Positions 1-10,385 of a DNA stretch of 64,000 nt are shown one piece after another. A program made the position numbers and the translations under genes. Under the pieces are notes generated by a model that searched no databases, was not told the origin of the DNA, and saw only the letters and a program-made list of their open reading frames with translations. Location of the stretch: assembly GCA_022813625.1 (NCBI GenBank), contig JAKLMB010000024.1, positions 310,001-374,000 of the forward strand, given 5' to 3'. Position 1 is the stretch's first letter, and every line of letters starts with the position of its first letter. This DNA is from Aaosphaeria pasadenensis (Eukaryota > Ascomycota > Dothideomycetes > Pleosporales).

Positions 1-1492
1 CTTTCGCGTCCGACGCTCCAGTAGCCAGGAATCTGCCATTGGGCGAAATCGCAAGACAGCTGACCCCTGGAAGTTGGCCTTCCAGTGTCCGCACTAGCTC
101 TTTACTGGTCACAGTGTCCCATATTCTTACCGTCCCATCTAATGATCCAGACACCACGTATTTATCTTTTGGGGTGAAGGCCAGGCAAGAAACAGTGCCA
201 GTATGACCTCTGAATTCCTTGACTGAACTCTTCCTGATGGGAGCCGCAGTGATGGGTAGTTCTCTTAGGGCGGTTCTGATCCCACTACCATGGAATAGAG
301 TCGTCGGGTTAGAATCAACGGATGCATCTGATATGTTAGTCCACCGAGCAGAAGCGGGCTCGGCTAGGGAGACCTGTGATACCGACGATGTCATCTCATC
401 ACAGTTCATGCCGTCGGGATCATTAGGAGTCATTATGCTCATCCAAGGGTGCTCGGTGCACTGTGCCACAGTCATACGATCCTGTGGCATTGTCTTCATG
501 AGACAAGCAATGAAATCTTGACCCTCGCCATCAACAGATGCTGGCAGTCGACTGAATGGAAATTCTTGCCGGCCAGTACAATATGGGAACAGCTCCAGAG
601 GATTTCGAAAGGTGGCTTCGCCAGTTAGCATTTGGAATATCATTTCTCCCAACGCCCACATGTCCGCTGTTTTGAACTCAACAACCGACTTGGGTCTGTG
701 CGTGTCGAGATATCCGCGCAACTCGGGTGCCATAAACATGTCAGTTCCTCGAATCGCCGTCGTCGGTCCATTTGTTTCCTCTCCTCTCTTGGTGATTCCA
801 AAATCAGCAAGCACTACCCAGAATTCTTCTTCTGGTGGCATCGTTTTGATGAGGATGTTCTGACAGTGTCAGCTCAACTTCACGAAGGTTGCTTAACGTC
901 ATCACATACCCCAGGTTTCAGATCTCGGTGCGCAAAATCATTAATGTGCATCTGTTCGAGACCTTCAACTATTTGCCGTGCCAACTGTTGGACTTCCCCA
1001 ACAGACAATGACCCTCGTCTCCTGAGATAATGATGGAGGTCACCGTGGCGACAATATTCCATAGCAACGAATATCGAAGTGGTGTCCTGGTACCAGCCGA
1101 AAGAATGCACGAACCAGCGTTTGTACTTTAGAATTGGTCAGATCAGGGTTACGCACAAACTCTCTTCAAAAATTTGAACCTACCCGACGGTTGGAGAATT
1201 TAGCAATCGCCTCAAGCTCCCGATTGTAGTTGATGGACTCGCCGACACTCAAAGGTTTATCGATGATCTTCACCGCTCGAACGGACTCCTCGTTCGTGTC
1301 TCTTGCCGTATATTTTTGCAGCTTCACCTGTCCGTATCCTCCCCGTCCAATCAGTCGATCCCAGGTCCAGAATTCCTGCCGGAACAGTCGTCGGCCACGG
1401 TCATCGATGTCGTGATAAGAATGGACTGTCATGGAGCCGCGGAACTCCACCTTGAGTTCCGAGTCTCTCACAAGGTCTGGGATTCGAGACAT
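1..1492 (-). CDS. Ser/Thr protein kinase with C-terminal WD40 repeats (partial, cut by left edge)
   Basis: Model: exons 1184-1492, 910-1125 and 859 to beyond base 1, with introns 1126-1183 (GTAGGT...AAAG) and 860-909 (GTATGT...TCAG, 50 nt). The kinase domain is complete: glycine loop IGRGGYGQV, the lysine in RAVKII, HRDLKPGNIL (re-created exactly across the second intron), LADFGITKRG and the MAPE motif. It should therefore be an active cytoplasmic Ser/Thr kinase. About residue 390 onward, WD40 blades begin (GHTGTVSCLAFTPK..., SGSLDGTVRIWD, then a second blade) and run off the window, so the protein is a kinase with a beta-propeller tail. The start at 1492 is the first ATG, but the frame stays open upstream (KRDIIARI precedes it) and a CCTCAG acceptor lies near 1541, so an earlier exon inside 1541-1902 is possible. 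It is divergent from the HeLo-pseudokinase gene. The substrate is unknown. Confidence 0.88.
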
Positions 1493-1902
1493 GATTCTCG
1501 CGATGATATCCCTCTTGGAGAACGAATGAAAGCACGTTCCTGAGGTACGAACCGAGTTAGAGTCTTCCCAAAGGCATTAGTCGATCGATGATGTCTATAT
1601 GGAGAACTGGTCATTCAATTATGGCGAAACTTGAAATTCTCGAATCTCAACCCAGGTCGAGGCTGAAGGGTCACCTGTCAGCTACCTGAGATGTTCTTGG
1701 GTAGACAGCCACAGCGGCTATCAGCCCAGGGGGCGCAGCTCATCGATGGTTGTTGATTGGCTTCTTCGCCAAAAGGTGCATACTCGATGACCCATTCAGC
1801 AAGGCCCCAGTCCGACACAGCCTTGCGAGGAGGCTCTTTTAATGAAGACTTGACTTCCTGCCACTCCTTGAGTACCTGCGACACCAAAGGTCACTGCTTG
1901 CG
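1493..1902. promoter_or_regulatory. Divergent intergenic region, possibly holding a first exon of the WD40 kinase
   Basis: This 410 bp gap separates two divergent kinase-family genes. The minus strand has an open stretch at 1678-1887 and a plausible acceptor near 1541, so the left-hand kinase may have an upstream exon here. I could not choose a frame. No clear TATA or operator-like element was seen. Confidence 0.4.
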
Positions 1903-3541
1903 ATGTCTGGCGCCGAGCTGGGTTTGGGTATTGTAGGAGCCGTCGCTGCTGTTGATGTAGCAATAAAGTAAGCATCAATTATCGGTGCATCTCTGCCATT
2001 ACGTGCCAGTAATGACGAAGCAGACGGCTGACTTCTTAGCAAATGAACAGGGCTTGCAAGGCAGTAGTCGAAACCTGCCACAATTTCAAGAACGCCGATG
2101 TACAACTTCATGAACGAAATGTTCGCCTGCTAAGCAATGGTTTGCAACTAGGGAAGCAACTCGAGATCTTCCGTCAAATTGCAGACCAGCTCGATGATCA
2201 ACTCCAGACAGTCCAGTTGGATGTCTTGGAGATTCTAGTGCTCAAATTGAATTACGCAGACGCTAAACTCAAGTCTTTCCACGAAAGTCAATCATCGAAA
2301 TGGGTCAGGGCGAAGTATATTGCCCAGAAGAGCAATTTGGACGAGGCTATCAGCGAGGTCGAGTCATGGCAACGTCTCTCGTTCAATCCACTCTGGCTTG
2401 AGACAATGAAGGTCCAGACGCAGCAGATCGACCAGCAACTCAGGCGTGCCAAAGAGAGTTCCCCACCCCAAGACAACAACATAATGGCCGCAGCTATAGC
2501 TATTCGCAATCCCTTGAAAGACGTCAACACCGCTCGTGTGTTCCTCCCTGCAACGAGATTGGAGTCTGCCGAGATTCTCGATATCGAGTATAGTTCTGTC
2601 AAATACGTAAATATCGACAACAAGTGGCGGGTTCTGGACTCCGTGTCTTACCTCCAGAGAGATGCCGTTCGCGAGCTGGCAGTGAGGCTGAAGAGGGCAG
2701 ATCCCTCGACATTCGGCCTTCTCACTTGCCTAGGCGCAGTCCAGGACGAGAGAGACCACACCTGTAGTCTGGTATTCCGCATCCCAGAGAGCATCTCGAT
2801 GCCCGTCACGCTCAGGGCGAAGATAATGTCGACAGATACGACGCATTCCCTCTCCGACCGATTCCGCCTCGCCACCCAGCTCGCCCGCGCCGTCTTCTCC
2901 ATCCACACCTTCGACATGGTGCACAAGAGCATCCAGCCGGAAAACATAATCCTCTTCGACGACCCCACCTCGACCCTCGGGTCAGCCTACCTCTTCGGCT
3001 TCGAAAAGATCCGCCTCGACACAGGCGACACCGTCATGGCGGGCGACACCGACTGGACCAAGAACCTCTACCGGCACCCGCAGCGCCAGGGCCCCCGGAT
3101 CCAGGAGCGCTACGTCATGCAGCACGACATATACAGCCTCGGCGTGTGTCTCCTCGAAATAGGCCTCTGGTCCTCCTTCGTCAACTACGTTCCTGGCGGG
3201 GACTTCCAGCCATTCAAGTCACAGGCGTACCCGATGATCTACAGTGACGATTACTACACCCCCAGGGGATCGGAGGCAACGAAGGGTCATCTGCTCGCGC
3301 TGGCGGTGTATGAGCTTCCGAAGACGATGGGGAGTAAGTATGCGGCGATCGTCGAGTCGTGTCTTACATGTTTGGACTTGGGGAATGAGGATTTCGGGGA
3401 CGAGGATGAGTTGCAGAGGGATGGGGAGACGGTGGCTGTGAGGTATATCCAAAAGGTAAAGATCAATGATGATGATGTGTAAAATTATATATGACTGACG
3501 ATTGCTAGGTTCTCATGCAGTTAAGTGGGATTTCGGTATGA
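1903..3541 (+). CDS. HeLo-type N-terminal domain fused to a pseudokinase
   Basis: CDS join(1903..1967, 2051..3455, 3509..3541), 500 aa. The first exon encodes MSGAELGLGIVGAVAAVDVA, the hydrophobic start typical of fungal HeLo/prion-inhibition-like proteins, and splices (GTAAGC...AACAG) into an all-alpha region to about residue 130. An ATG at 2043 would drop this start and lies inside the intron. The C-terminal half is kinase-like but degenerate: the catalytic HRDLKPEN motif is HKSIQPEN (about residue 311, catalytic Asp replaced by Ser) and the DFG position reads LFGFEK, so catalysis is unlikely. A last intron (3456-3508) changes the end from KINDDDV to VLMQLSGISV, which I recall as the usual end of this fungal family. 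By analogy it would act in cell-death or non-self-recognition signalling, but that is inference. It is divergent from the WD40 kinase. Confidence 0.85.
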
Positions 3542-3849
3542 GGGGTTTGCGTAGGGGGCGTTTGTCCTGCCATGCAGCATACATAGCATTGGTCGAGTCG
3601 TTTCAAACAATCCACGAAAGCTTTCATGTTCATGATATTTCACATATAATGGGATCCTGGGTATATTTTGTAACTCATCGAGTCTGCATAGTTATGTTAG
3701 CACACAATTGCACCACCAACATATATGCATCACAATAGCATCTTTTGGGACAAACTTTCTTCTCAAAAAACCAAAAAAAAAATCAATCAATTCATGCGAA
3801 TCTATCTAAAAGAACTCGACCCTCCAAGTCATACAAAACTTGGAAGTAG

Positions 3850-5540
3850 TCATTTCCGTGATCCAAACAAAGGCGACATCTTTGTAATGAAAATCAACCT
3901 GAGATCCACCCAGCTTCTTGCATGCATCGTGTTGGCGATATCAATTTGAATGAGTCGGTTACCATCATCGTAGTAGAAAACATCCGCAAGTTGTATGAAT
4001 GGGATACAGTGTATGCGGCAGGGCCCACTGGTGCCTCCGCACATCAAACGAAAGATGTCCATGTCGGACTCCAAGAGCACGTCATACGTCGTCGTCGTCG
4101 TCGTTGGGAGAAAACATCCACCACGTTCCGTAAGCCCTCTGGGCATCAGAAAGCTTTTCATTGGCTGCTGCCAAAGCGCCATGATCTTCAAGAGTGCCTT
4201 CGTAGGCATACACGAGGGTTCATTCCAAGATTGATGTATCCCACTCGGGATTCATGCATATAATTTTGAGAAAATTTGACCCGCAGGCATAGGCCGCAGT
4301 CTTTCCAGAGTTTCAGCACTCCATTCTGTTGATTCAGTCTTGGTCGTTCAGCGACATTTGAACTTCTTATCGGTATTTTCTTCGTCTTCATGTCATCATA
4401 GTCTTCGGTGTTCTCTTGATTCGGTCGAAGTATCCAAGCATAGGGACATCGTTGTGATAAATCTGATATTCTGATTCAGATCATCGCCGTCGAGAATGTG
4501 GAAAGCATCGGTGGGGCCCAGGGAAGTGCCTCCACACATGATCTTTTCGTCGGGAACGGGTGTCATGCCGAATTTATAAGCCGCTATGACTGGGTTCGGC
4601 GATTTGGGAGAAGAGCCTATCATGCACTTCTCCATCTTCTTGCAAGATCCTTTTAGGACAGGTTTGTCTCGGCCTCATGAACCTCGTCATGAACCTCGTC
4701 AAGCAAGCATTGGTCTTGGCGTGCTTAGATTCGCAGAAGCATCGATATATGCTGCTGTAGAGCCATCTTTGCCCGTGTGCTGCGTAGCTGTTGGTTTGAA
4801 CCCGCCACCATATGCTGCCGTCTTTCCAGAGCTTCAGCACTCCGTGTTTTGAACGCCATTGTGGTCGTCCAGGGACATTACATTTCTCGATGTCCTTGTT
4901 GTTCAGGGATGGGACATTACATTTCTCAACGTCCCCGTTGCTCAGGGACGGGACATTACATTTCTCGACGTCCCCCTTGTTCAGGGACATTGTATTTCTC
5001 AGTATCCTCGTTGTTCACGGACATTCCTCGATGTCCTCGTTGTTCAGGAACATTACATTTCTCGATTTCCTTGTTGTTTACGGACATTCCTTGATATCCT
5101 CGTTGTTCTCGGACATTTTCGCTGTCCTCGTCGTCCAGCGACACTCATCGCTGTAGCTCCTGCTCGTTTTGTTCATCATCGCTTTGGTTTTTCTTTTTCT
5201 TCGGTCGAAGAATTCCACTCGGAGCGAAATTGGTTGTCAATGATGGGTTAAAATTATTTCCTCGTGGGAAGAAAGAGTGTAGCTGGCCCTGTTTGTCGAT
5301 ATAGAAGAGAGAATTTGTTTCAGTGGTCGTGTCAGGACATACAAGCATCGCTCGCATTGTGAATGTTGGTGTCACATTGAGTGGAATCTCCCAAATCACA
5401 CATTCATTGAAATCAGGATCGATTTCGGTAGACTTTTTCGGCAGACATGATGTCTGATTTGCTGTCGGAGTTGAAAGTGGAGTGAATGATGGATGAAACA
5501 GAGATTGTCGGTTCAAGAGTCTTTGGTTCAAGAACATTCG
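3850..5540 (-). pseudogene. Decayed, partly duplicated coding remnant (family not recognised)
   Basis: The minus strand holds several protein-like stretches in different frames separated by stops. Two of them, about 4340-3990 and 4860-4490, are diverged copies of one another. Both contain SGKTAAY, and further on MCGGTS followed by GP, then an aromatic/D-G-rich strand (VFYYDDGNRLIQI in one, AFHILDGDDLNQNI in the other). A third stretch at 5540-5145 contains SLFYIDKQGQLHSFF, which resembles the same strand. The repeated short hydrophobic strand followed by D-G and a polar strand would suit a beta-propeller or lectin-like protein; this is inference from pattern only. The minisatellite at 4866-5155 interrupts the region. 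No single spliced model restores a long frame, so I call it a remnant. A fast-evolving multi-exon gene remains possible. Confidence 0.35.
4866..5155. repeat. Minisatellite, about nine units of 28-39 bp
   Basis: Degenerate tandem units with the core GTTCAGGGACATTACATTTC and an ending close to TCGATGTCCTTGTT. Unit length varies (28-39 bp) through loss or gain of a GGGAC/ATTACA block. On the minus strand the longer units translate as repeats of the type (D/E)xEKCNVP, with EKCNVP seen at least four times. Confidence 0.8.
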
Positions 5541-5621
5541 ACATCATGGCGACTTGTTGTAGAGCAAGCTGCTGCTCTTTCTGCTGCTCCTGTTCTTCAC
5601 AAACGCAGCCTCTCCGCAGGC

Positions 5622-5653
5622 CATGTGAAAGTTGTGTGCACAACTTTCACATG
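5622..5653. repeat. Perfect 32 bp palindrome
   Basis: CATGTGAAAGTTGTG and CACAACTTTCACATG are exact reverse complements separated by TG. A looser relative (GTTGTGAAAGATGCAGG) follows immediately at about 5663. Confidence 0.9.
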
Positions 5654-5796
5654 CACCACCACAGTTGTGAAAGATGCAGGAACGCTGCAGGCCATTTGCA
5701 GAGTGCACAATCTTTTTCTCCTGGCGTCCCAGGTGTATAGGGAACAGGATGCTCGGATCACATCCGGGCATTTTCTTCCCTCTTTTTAGACTTATT

Positions 5797-5819
5797 TGTG
5801 CAAATTCGGCATTTGCACA
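5797..5819. repeat. Inverted repeat, 9 bp arms
   Basis: TGTGCAAAT, spacer TCGGC, ATTTGCACA. It lies between the 32 bp palindrome and the 31 bp tandem repeat and shares the TTTGCAC word with the latter. Confidence 0.8.
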
Positions 5820-5839
5820 GTCTTTGTGGAGGCCCTGGC

Positions 5840-5932
5840 CATAACTGTATTTGCACCACCAGAGGTCAGACATAGCTGTGCTTGCACCACCAGAGTGCAG
5901 ACATAACTGTGCTTGCACCACCAGAGTGCAGG
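5840..5932. repeat. Tandem repeat, three 31 bp units
   Basis: Units 5840-5870, 5871-5901 and 5902-5932 share CATARCTGT followed by TTGCACCACCAGAG, with few differences. The GCACCACCA word also occurs at 5653, suggesting that the 5.6-5.9 kb zone grew from one motif. Confidence 0.9.
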
Positions 5933-5940
5933 CATGTGGT

Positions 5941-7836
5941 TTGATCGCAAGCTATGCGAATTCCTCCTATCGGGTGACGCATGAAGTTTTTGGCTGACCG
6001 TAATGAAAAATTTCCTTCCCTCCGCGGGAAGGTGAGACTTTGGTGTTGAGAATTAAAGGTCGCTGGGGGAAACGAGCGAACTGGTGCTTTTGGAATCGCT
6101 CAGGTTCGGGAACATTGTTTCCATCAGCCTCATCATTGAGGCGAATGTGGTCCGTAGATTTTGTTCCTCAACTCATAATAAAGTTGCAGTAAAGATTGGA
6201 CCGAGCACTCCGTATGCTGAACGTCATAGTCGTTCAGCTTCACCGTCATCAGCCTAGGGATTCCAATTGGGATCTCAGTTGGCAGTGATTTAAAAAGTTC
6301 TCTTCCCACATGGCGTGGAAGCCTGGTTTCTTTTGATCCCTTAGCTCGCGAGCGAGACCGAGGGATCTGAAATATTTTCGCTGGCCGATTTTGCATAGGC
6401 AGTATGACAGCCAGAGATATGCTAGGGTGGACTCTCTGCTGCCGGACATCGGGGAGCTTTGCTCCTGCTTCCGGACATCAGGCGGGGTTTCTGGATTTTG
6501 GAAAGCTCCAAGACAATTAGAGACTTCTCCGAGTCTCTCTCCCATACCGCTTCACGAGCCTCATGATGTGCTCATGCTTTTGCACAACTGTCGCAATCTG
6601 GTCGCGCAGCTTTTGGTCTCCTCCTCATGGAATTTCTGTACAATGTTTTGAGAAGTCCCTCGCTGCCACCACCACGCCATGATAGCGGCGTCAATTTTGT
6701 TCTCATTTTGACCACATCGCACTTTCGATATAGATTTTCTTGGCTGGATCAAAGTCCAGCGAAGTCCCAATCTCTCTCCATGGTGTGGAAACTCCTCCAT
6801 TTGAAAAGGAGTTCTCGGGCTCACACCATGGGCGGGAACAACCCATCTGGATGTTGCCGGAAGAGGTATGTGTCGGTCATTTTGAATCCCTCATATGACA
6901 GGAATAAGGGATTCGAAAAGGTCTCTGAAGGCGGATCGAAGCCGGGTCAAAATTTGTTTTCGAAAACTTGGGCGAGCTGGAGTAAGGTGGATTTTGTCTA
7001 CGATTTCATCGTAGTGGAAGGGGACGGTGAGTTTTTTGGTCGCAAATCCTTGGACCAACATAAGCTTTGTTGGTGGTCGCTTTCGTTCTCGAAGTTCCAA
7101 GAAGCAGTCTCCATCGAGATCTCTTCTTTCGAATTTGTTTTCGAAACATGTTCCATGATTCTATCAACTTGTCACCCCCATGGTGCTCCAAAGATGGTTC
7201 GGATTCGCACATGAAGTGCACGACGATACTTTGTTAGTATATGCTTTCGAGCATATACCAAGGTCGATGTAAAGTTTGATATGCTCGGGGCACATGGGGG
7301 AGAAGGTGAGTGAAGTCTTTTGTATATACCTCGTAGTATATACTCATGTTGAGGAGTTGACTTGTTTCGAATGCAAGAATGTTGTGATGTGAAAAAGAAA
7401 AAAGAAGTCGGGAGGTGGAAAGATGTCCTCTTATACTAGAAGAATGCTCCCACCTGGAGGGGATTACACGGGCCAATGTGCACGGTCACTGGACAGTGAA
7501 TGTGCGCCTGGGTCACCTGCACCGAAGGAAACTGTAGATACGTGGGGTAAAAGGTGGGTCGGGCGTGAAATGACCCTATGGAAGGACAGTGCGTGGTTTG
7601 CTATGTGCAGTGATTGGCGCATTCTGAGTGAATTGATCGATCTGGATGGACAGTGCTCAGGGGTAAGAGTGTGGACGGACACTGTCTACGGATACTGATT
7701 CGCAGATACAGATTGAATGAACGGTCTGCATAGACAGTGCTGCCTGCAGGCGGCTTTGTTGAGTCAAATGACCCCAGCTCATCCAGTAGGTGGCGGTAGG
7801 TGCCCGATAATAGTGAATGTATTTACAATCTTAGCA
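5941..7836. other. Non-coding stretch with uncertain reading frames
   Basis: No gene can be supported. A 195-codon ATG frame (6627-7214, plus) and opposing minus-strand frames exist. One minus-strand segment near 6640-6540 reads like a coiled coil (DQKLRDQIATVVQKHEH...) but is broken. These may be gene relics like the remnant to the left. Confidence 0.4.
7237..7258. repeat. Hairpin with 9 bp stem and TTCG loop
   Basis: GTATATGCT-TTCG-AGCATATAC is a perfect stem. A second AT-rich element with two GTATATAC words lies at about 7323-7345. Confidence 0.75.
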
Positions 7837-7840
7837 AACC

Positions 7841-8400
7841 ATGTCTGCCTGGCTATCCAGTGACATTGACAAACGAAATTATCATACAGCGTTAGACCGA
7901 ATCAGAAATCGGGGGGACTGCTGGACGACTGTTGTGCCCGGTAATATCTGGGTCAAGGGTGGGGGAAACATTCTGAGTGAATGATGTCCACCTGGGTACT
8001 CAGTGGTACTGACAGATTACATACTCATAATGGTGTTAGAAAAGGTCTGATATCGGGACAACTATTTGTAGATAATGGAAAATACGTCAGTGGTGGGAGG
8101 GACGTTCCCAGCGAACAATGTCTGGTTGGGCACTCAGTGATACCGAAAATCATCATGCCAGTATAGTAGTAATGTAGATATGATGTCGATATGGAAGCTA
8201 GGTAAATAACTGTTGCGTATAGTTGAATATATCTCAGTGTTGGCGACGGAAAGGACATTCTGAGCGTATAGTGTCTCTTTGGGTACCCTAGAATATCAAC
8301 ATCGTTGATAAACTACCGTATTCACTCAAAGTACCTTAGACCATGTCGAAATTCAGTAGCGATGCTCCACTACAACGTGCATCTTCTTAATTTTCCCTCG
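7841..8400 (+). repeat. Diverged ~143 bp tandem repeat, four or more units
   Basis: Unit starts are at 7841, 7984, 8118 and 8271 (spacings 143, 134 and 153). Each unit opens with (A/G)TGTC, then a TGG codon after one residue, then CTCAGTG or similar, and the units end with a shared CATTCTGAGTGA-like tail. Translated from the conserved start they give MSAWLSSD, MSTWVLSG, MSGWALSD and VSLWVP, so the Ser-x-Trp-x-Leu-Ser pattern is kept at protein level. Later parts of each unit carry stops. A further ATGTCGAAATTCAGTAGCGA at 8343 may be a truncated fifth unit, and 7616-7635 carries the tail motif of an earlier one. Confidence 0.7.
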
Positions 8401-8740
8401 ATGTCCTGTCTCAGATCCTCGAACCACGCATCGCCTTCGAGAATACCTACACAAAGCGCTCGACTATTTTCCGCCAACCTGCCGCCCACACACAAAGAAA
8501 ATCTCTCACAACTGCATTGTGCATACACCATGTCCTCACATAGGCAGCCGAGATGCCTCTCTGCAACGCATATAAAAAGTGATAAATCTAATCTACCCGA
8601 GATCAAACTTCCTTCCCAAACACTTCTACACTTTCAGAAGTCGCGCATACCCAGATCGAAGTCATCACTTTCCCAAAAATAACAAAAAAATCCCATCCAA
8701 ATCCCGTTGAGCCCCTACCTGCACTTTGCAAGAACCCACC

Positions 8741-9889
8741 ATGGCAATGCCAGTCGTGTCAACTACTACAAACACCAACAACATCGCCACCACACCAACC
8801 ACCCACCCCCATCCCAAGGCGACCCCCCAACCCCAACCCCAAAAGCCAACGCCACCGCAGACGTCCCCAAGCACCCCCAACCCCTCGCAATACCTCCAAA
8901 TCCCCAAAATAACAATCACGCACCCAACCATCAAACAGAAACCCCTGCTACACCTACATCCCCCCACCGCCGGCCACCGCCTCCAGCATGGTCAGCACCG
9001 GCACCCCGCGACCGACACAAACGCCCCAGACGTTCGCACCCGCGCGCACCCAGACGTCCGCATGTCGTTTGCAGCTCGGGACATGTCGGCATTCACTACG
9101 AGCAGGAGTGGCAGGGGTGTCGCTGGGCTGCCCAAGGCGGGTGCGTGCGCGCCAGTAGTTACGAACGCGACGGTCGAGTGGATGGGGAGCGCCGCGGGTC
9201 ACAGGGTTTCCTCTGGAGGGGCAACACAAACGGATATACGTCACCATTTCGTGGATCCTCGGCACAAGAGTTGGGAGTCAGGAGATGAGGCGTCGTTTGT
9301 TGTTAGTGAGAAGAAGCAGAGACGCTGGGGAGGCGAATGGGAGCATTTTTCGTACGAGAGGGAGCGGAGGAGGGGCGAGGAGGAGAGGAGGAGGGGCGAG
9401 GAGGAGAGGAGGGCGAGGGAGAGGAGCGAGTGGAAGCCGAATCCTGGGGTTACGTTTGAGGGGATGGAGGGTCTTAGGGCTGCTGGGGCGATTCCGGGGG
9501 TTTTGAGATTGAAGTCGAAAGAGGGTGGGAGACGGGGGAGGAGGGTTCCTGGCGATGGAATTGGGGGGTTGAAGACTCGGTCTGCGCTGGGGAATGGTGC
9601 AGGGGGGTCTGGGGGATACCAGGGAGGTTCTGGAGAGGTGACAGGAATGGAGAGGGCAGAGTGGAAACCGAATCCGTACGTCACTTTCGACAGCATGGGC
9701 CTTTGGCCTCCTGTCAGCTCCAATCCGAGTGTACTGCAAGTGCCTAGATACGACGATGACAGTCTGGACGTCCGCGAGATGTTGGAAGATTTCGTCGAAG
9801 GCCTAGGAGCCGGACTGCGAAGTCTGGTGAAAGGCGTGAGGAAGACGGTCATCCGATCTTGGATGAGTCCGCATCAAAGAGAAAACTAA
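8741..9889 (+). CDS. Hypothetical low-complexity protein
   Basis: A single-exon frame of 382 codons. The start at 8741 has a strong context (CACCATGGC) and is preferred over upstream non-ATG extensions. Residues 1-110 are Thr/Pro/His-rich; all three frames are open across much of 8740-9060, so an intron or a different N-terminal frame cannot be excluded. The middle is an Arg/Glu block made of repeats (RRRGEEE), and the rest is Gly-rich. Two copies of a short motif, EWKPNPGVTF and EWKPNPYVTF, flank the Gly-rich segment, and VEWMGSAAGH earlier may be a weaker relative. The C-terminus (about 330-382) is a plausible amphipathic helix. There is no recognised domain. Base composition of the coding strand changes from C-rich to G-rich near 9060. 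Confidence 0.55.
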   Translation: MAMPVVSTTTNTNNIATTPTTHPHPKATPQPQPQKPTPPQTSPSTPNPSQYLQIPKITITHPTIKQKPLLHLHPPTAGHRLQHGQHRHPATDTNAPDVRTRAHPDVRMSFAARDMSAFTTSRSGRGVAGLPKAGACAPVVTNATVEWMGSAAGHRVSSGGATQTDIRHHFVDPRHKSWESGDEASFVVSEKKQRRWGGEWEHFSYERERRRGEEERRRGEEERRARERSEWKPNPGVTFEGMEGLRAAGAIPGVLRLKSKEGGRRGRRVPGDGIGGLKTRSALGNGAGGSGGYQGGSGEVTGMERAEWKPNPYVTFDSMGLWPPVSSNPSVLQVPRYDDDSLDVREMLEDFVEGLGAGLRSLVKGVRKTVIRSWMSPHQREN

Positions 9890-10385
9890 CTGTTGTATCA
9901 TAAGCTAGCTGTAAACATAGTTGAGTTCAATGTTGTAGATAGTTAGATAGATTCATGTTGTACGAGCTAGAACAGTTGTCAATATGAAAAGAAAGTCGAG
10001 ATGATAAAAACTGCCTGATGATATTTTGTCCCTATTTCCTCCCAAGTCCAAAACCAAAAAAGCTAGCCAACAAAACAAACCAAAGACGGAGAGAAGATGT
10101 TCAATTTTCGCACAACAAAACTTAACGCACAAAACGGCAAAAAATCAAAAAGCAAAGGAGAGGGGTATTGTCATTTAGCACAGGCCGCCCTCCAAGACAA
10201 ATAACGAAAAATGAAGATTTGCGAGTCATCATACTGGTCGTGTGGTCGTTATCATTATTTCGTTTTCGTTGACTACCTAGAATCATTCTGCTCTTTATCC
10301 TCTTTTCTTTTTTCGGAGTTCTCCCTGGCCACCATAAATTGCACAATGTGGGGATGGGAGTCACGGTGCCACTGACGACGCTTGA
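9890..10385. other. Tail-to-tail 3' region
   Basis: This AT-richer sequence lies between two convergent genes and should hold both 3' UTRs. No other feature was seen. Confidence 0.6.

Noticed and set aside
6627..7214. 195-codon ATG frame
   Set aside because: It starts at an ATG but shows no family pattern, and minus-strand segments in the same place look more protein-like. Left as unresolved non-coding.
3542..8740. Transposon or LTR element
   Set aside because: No transposase or reverse-transcriptase motif, no terminal repeats and no target-site duplication were seen.
8707..9288. Alternative frame over the hypothetical gene
   Set aside because: Its apparent start is TTG and it ends inside the longer frame. 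Kept only as a caveat about the N-terminus.
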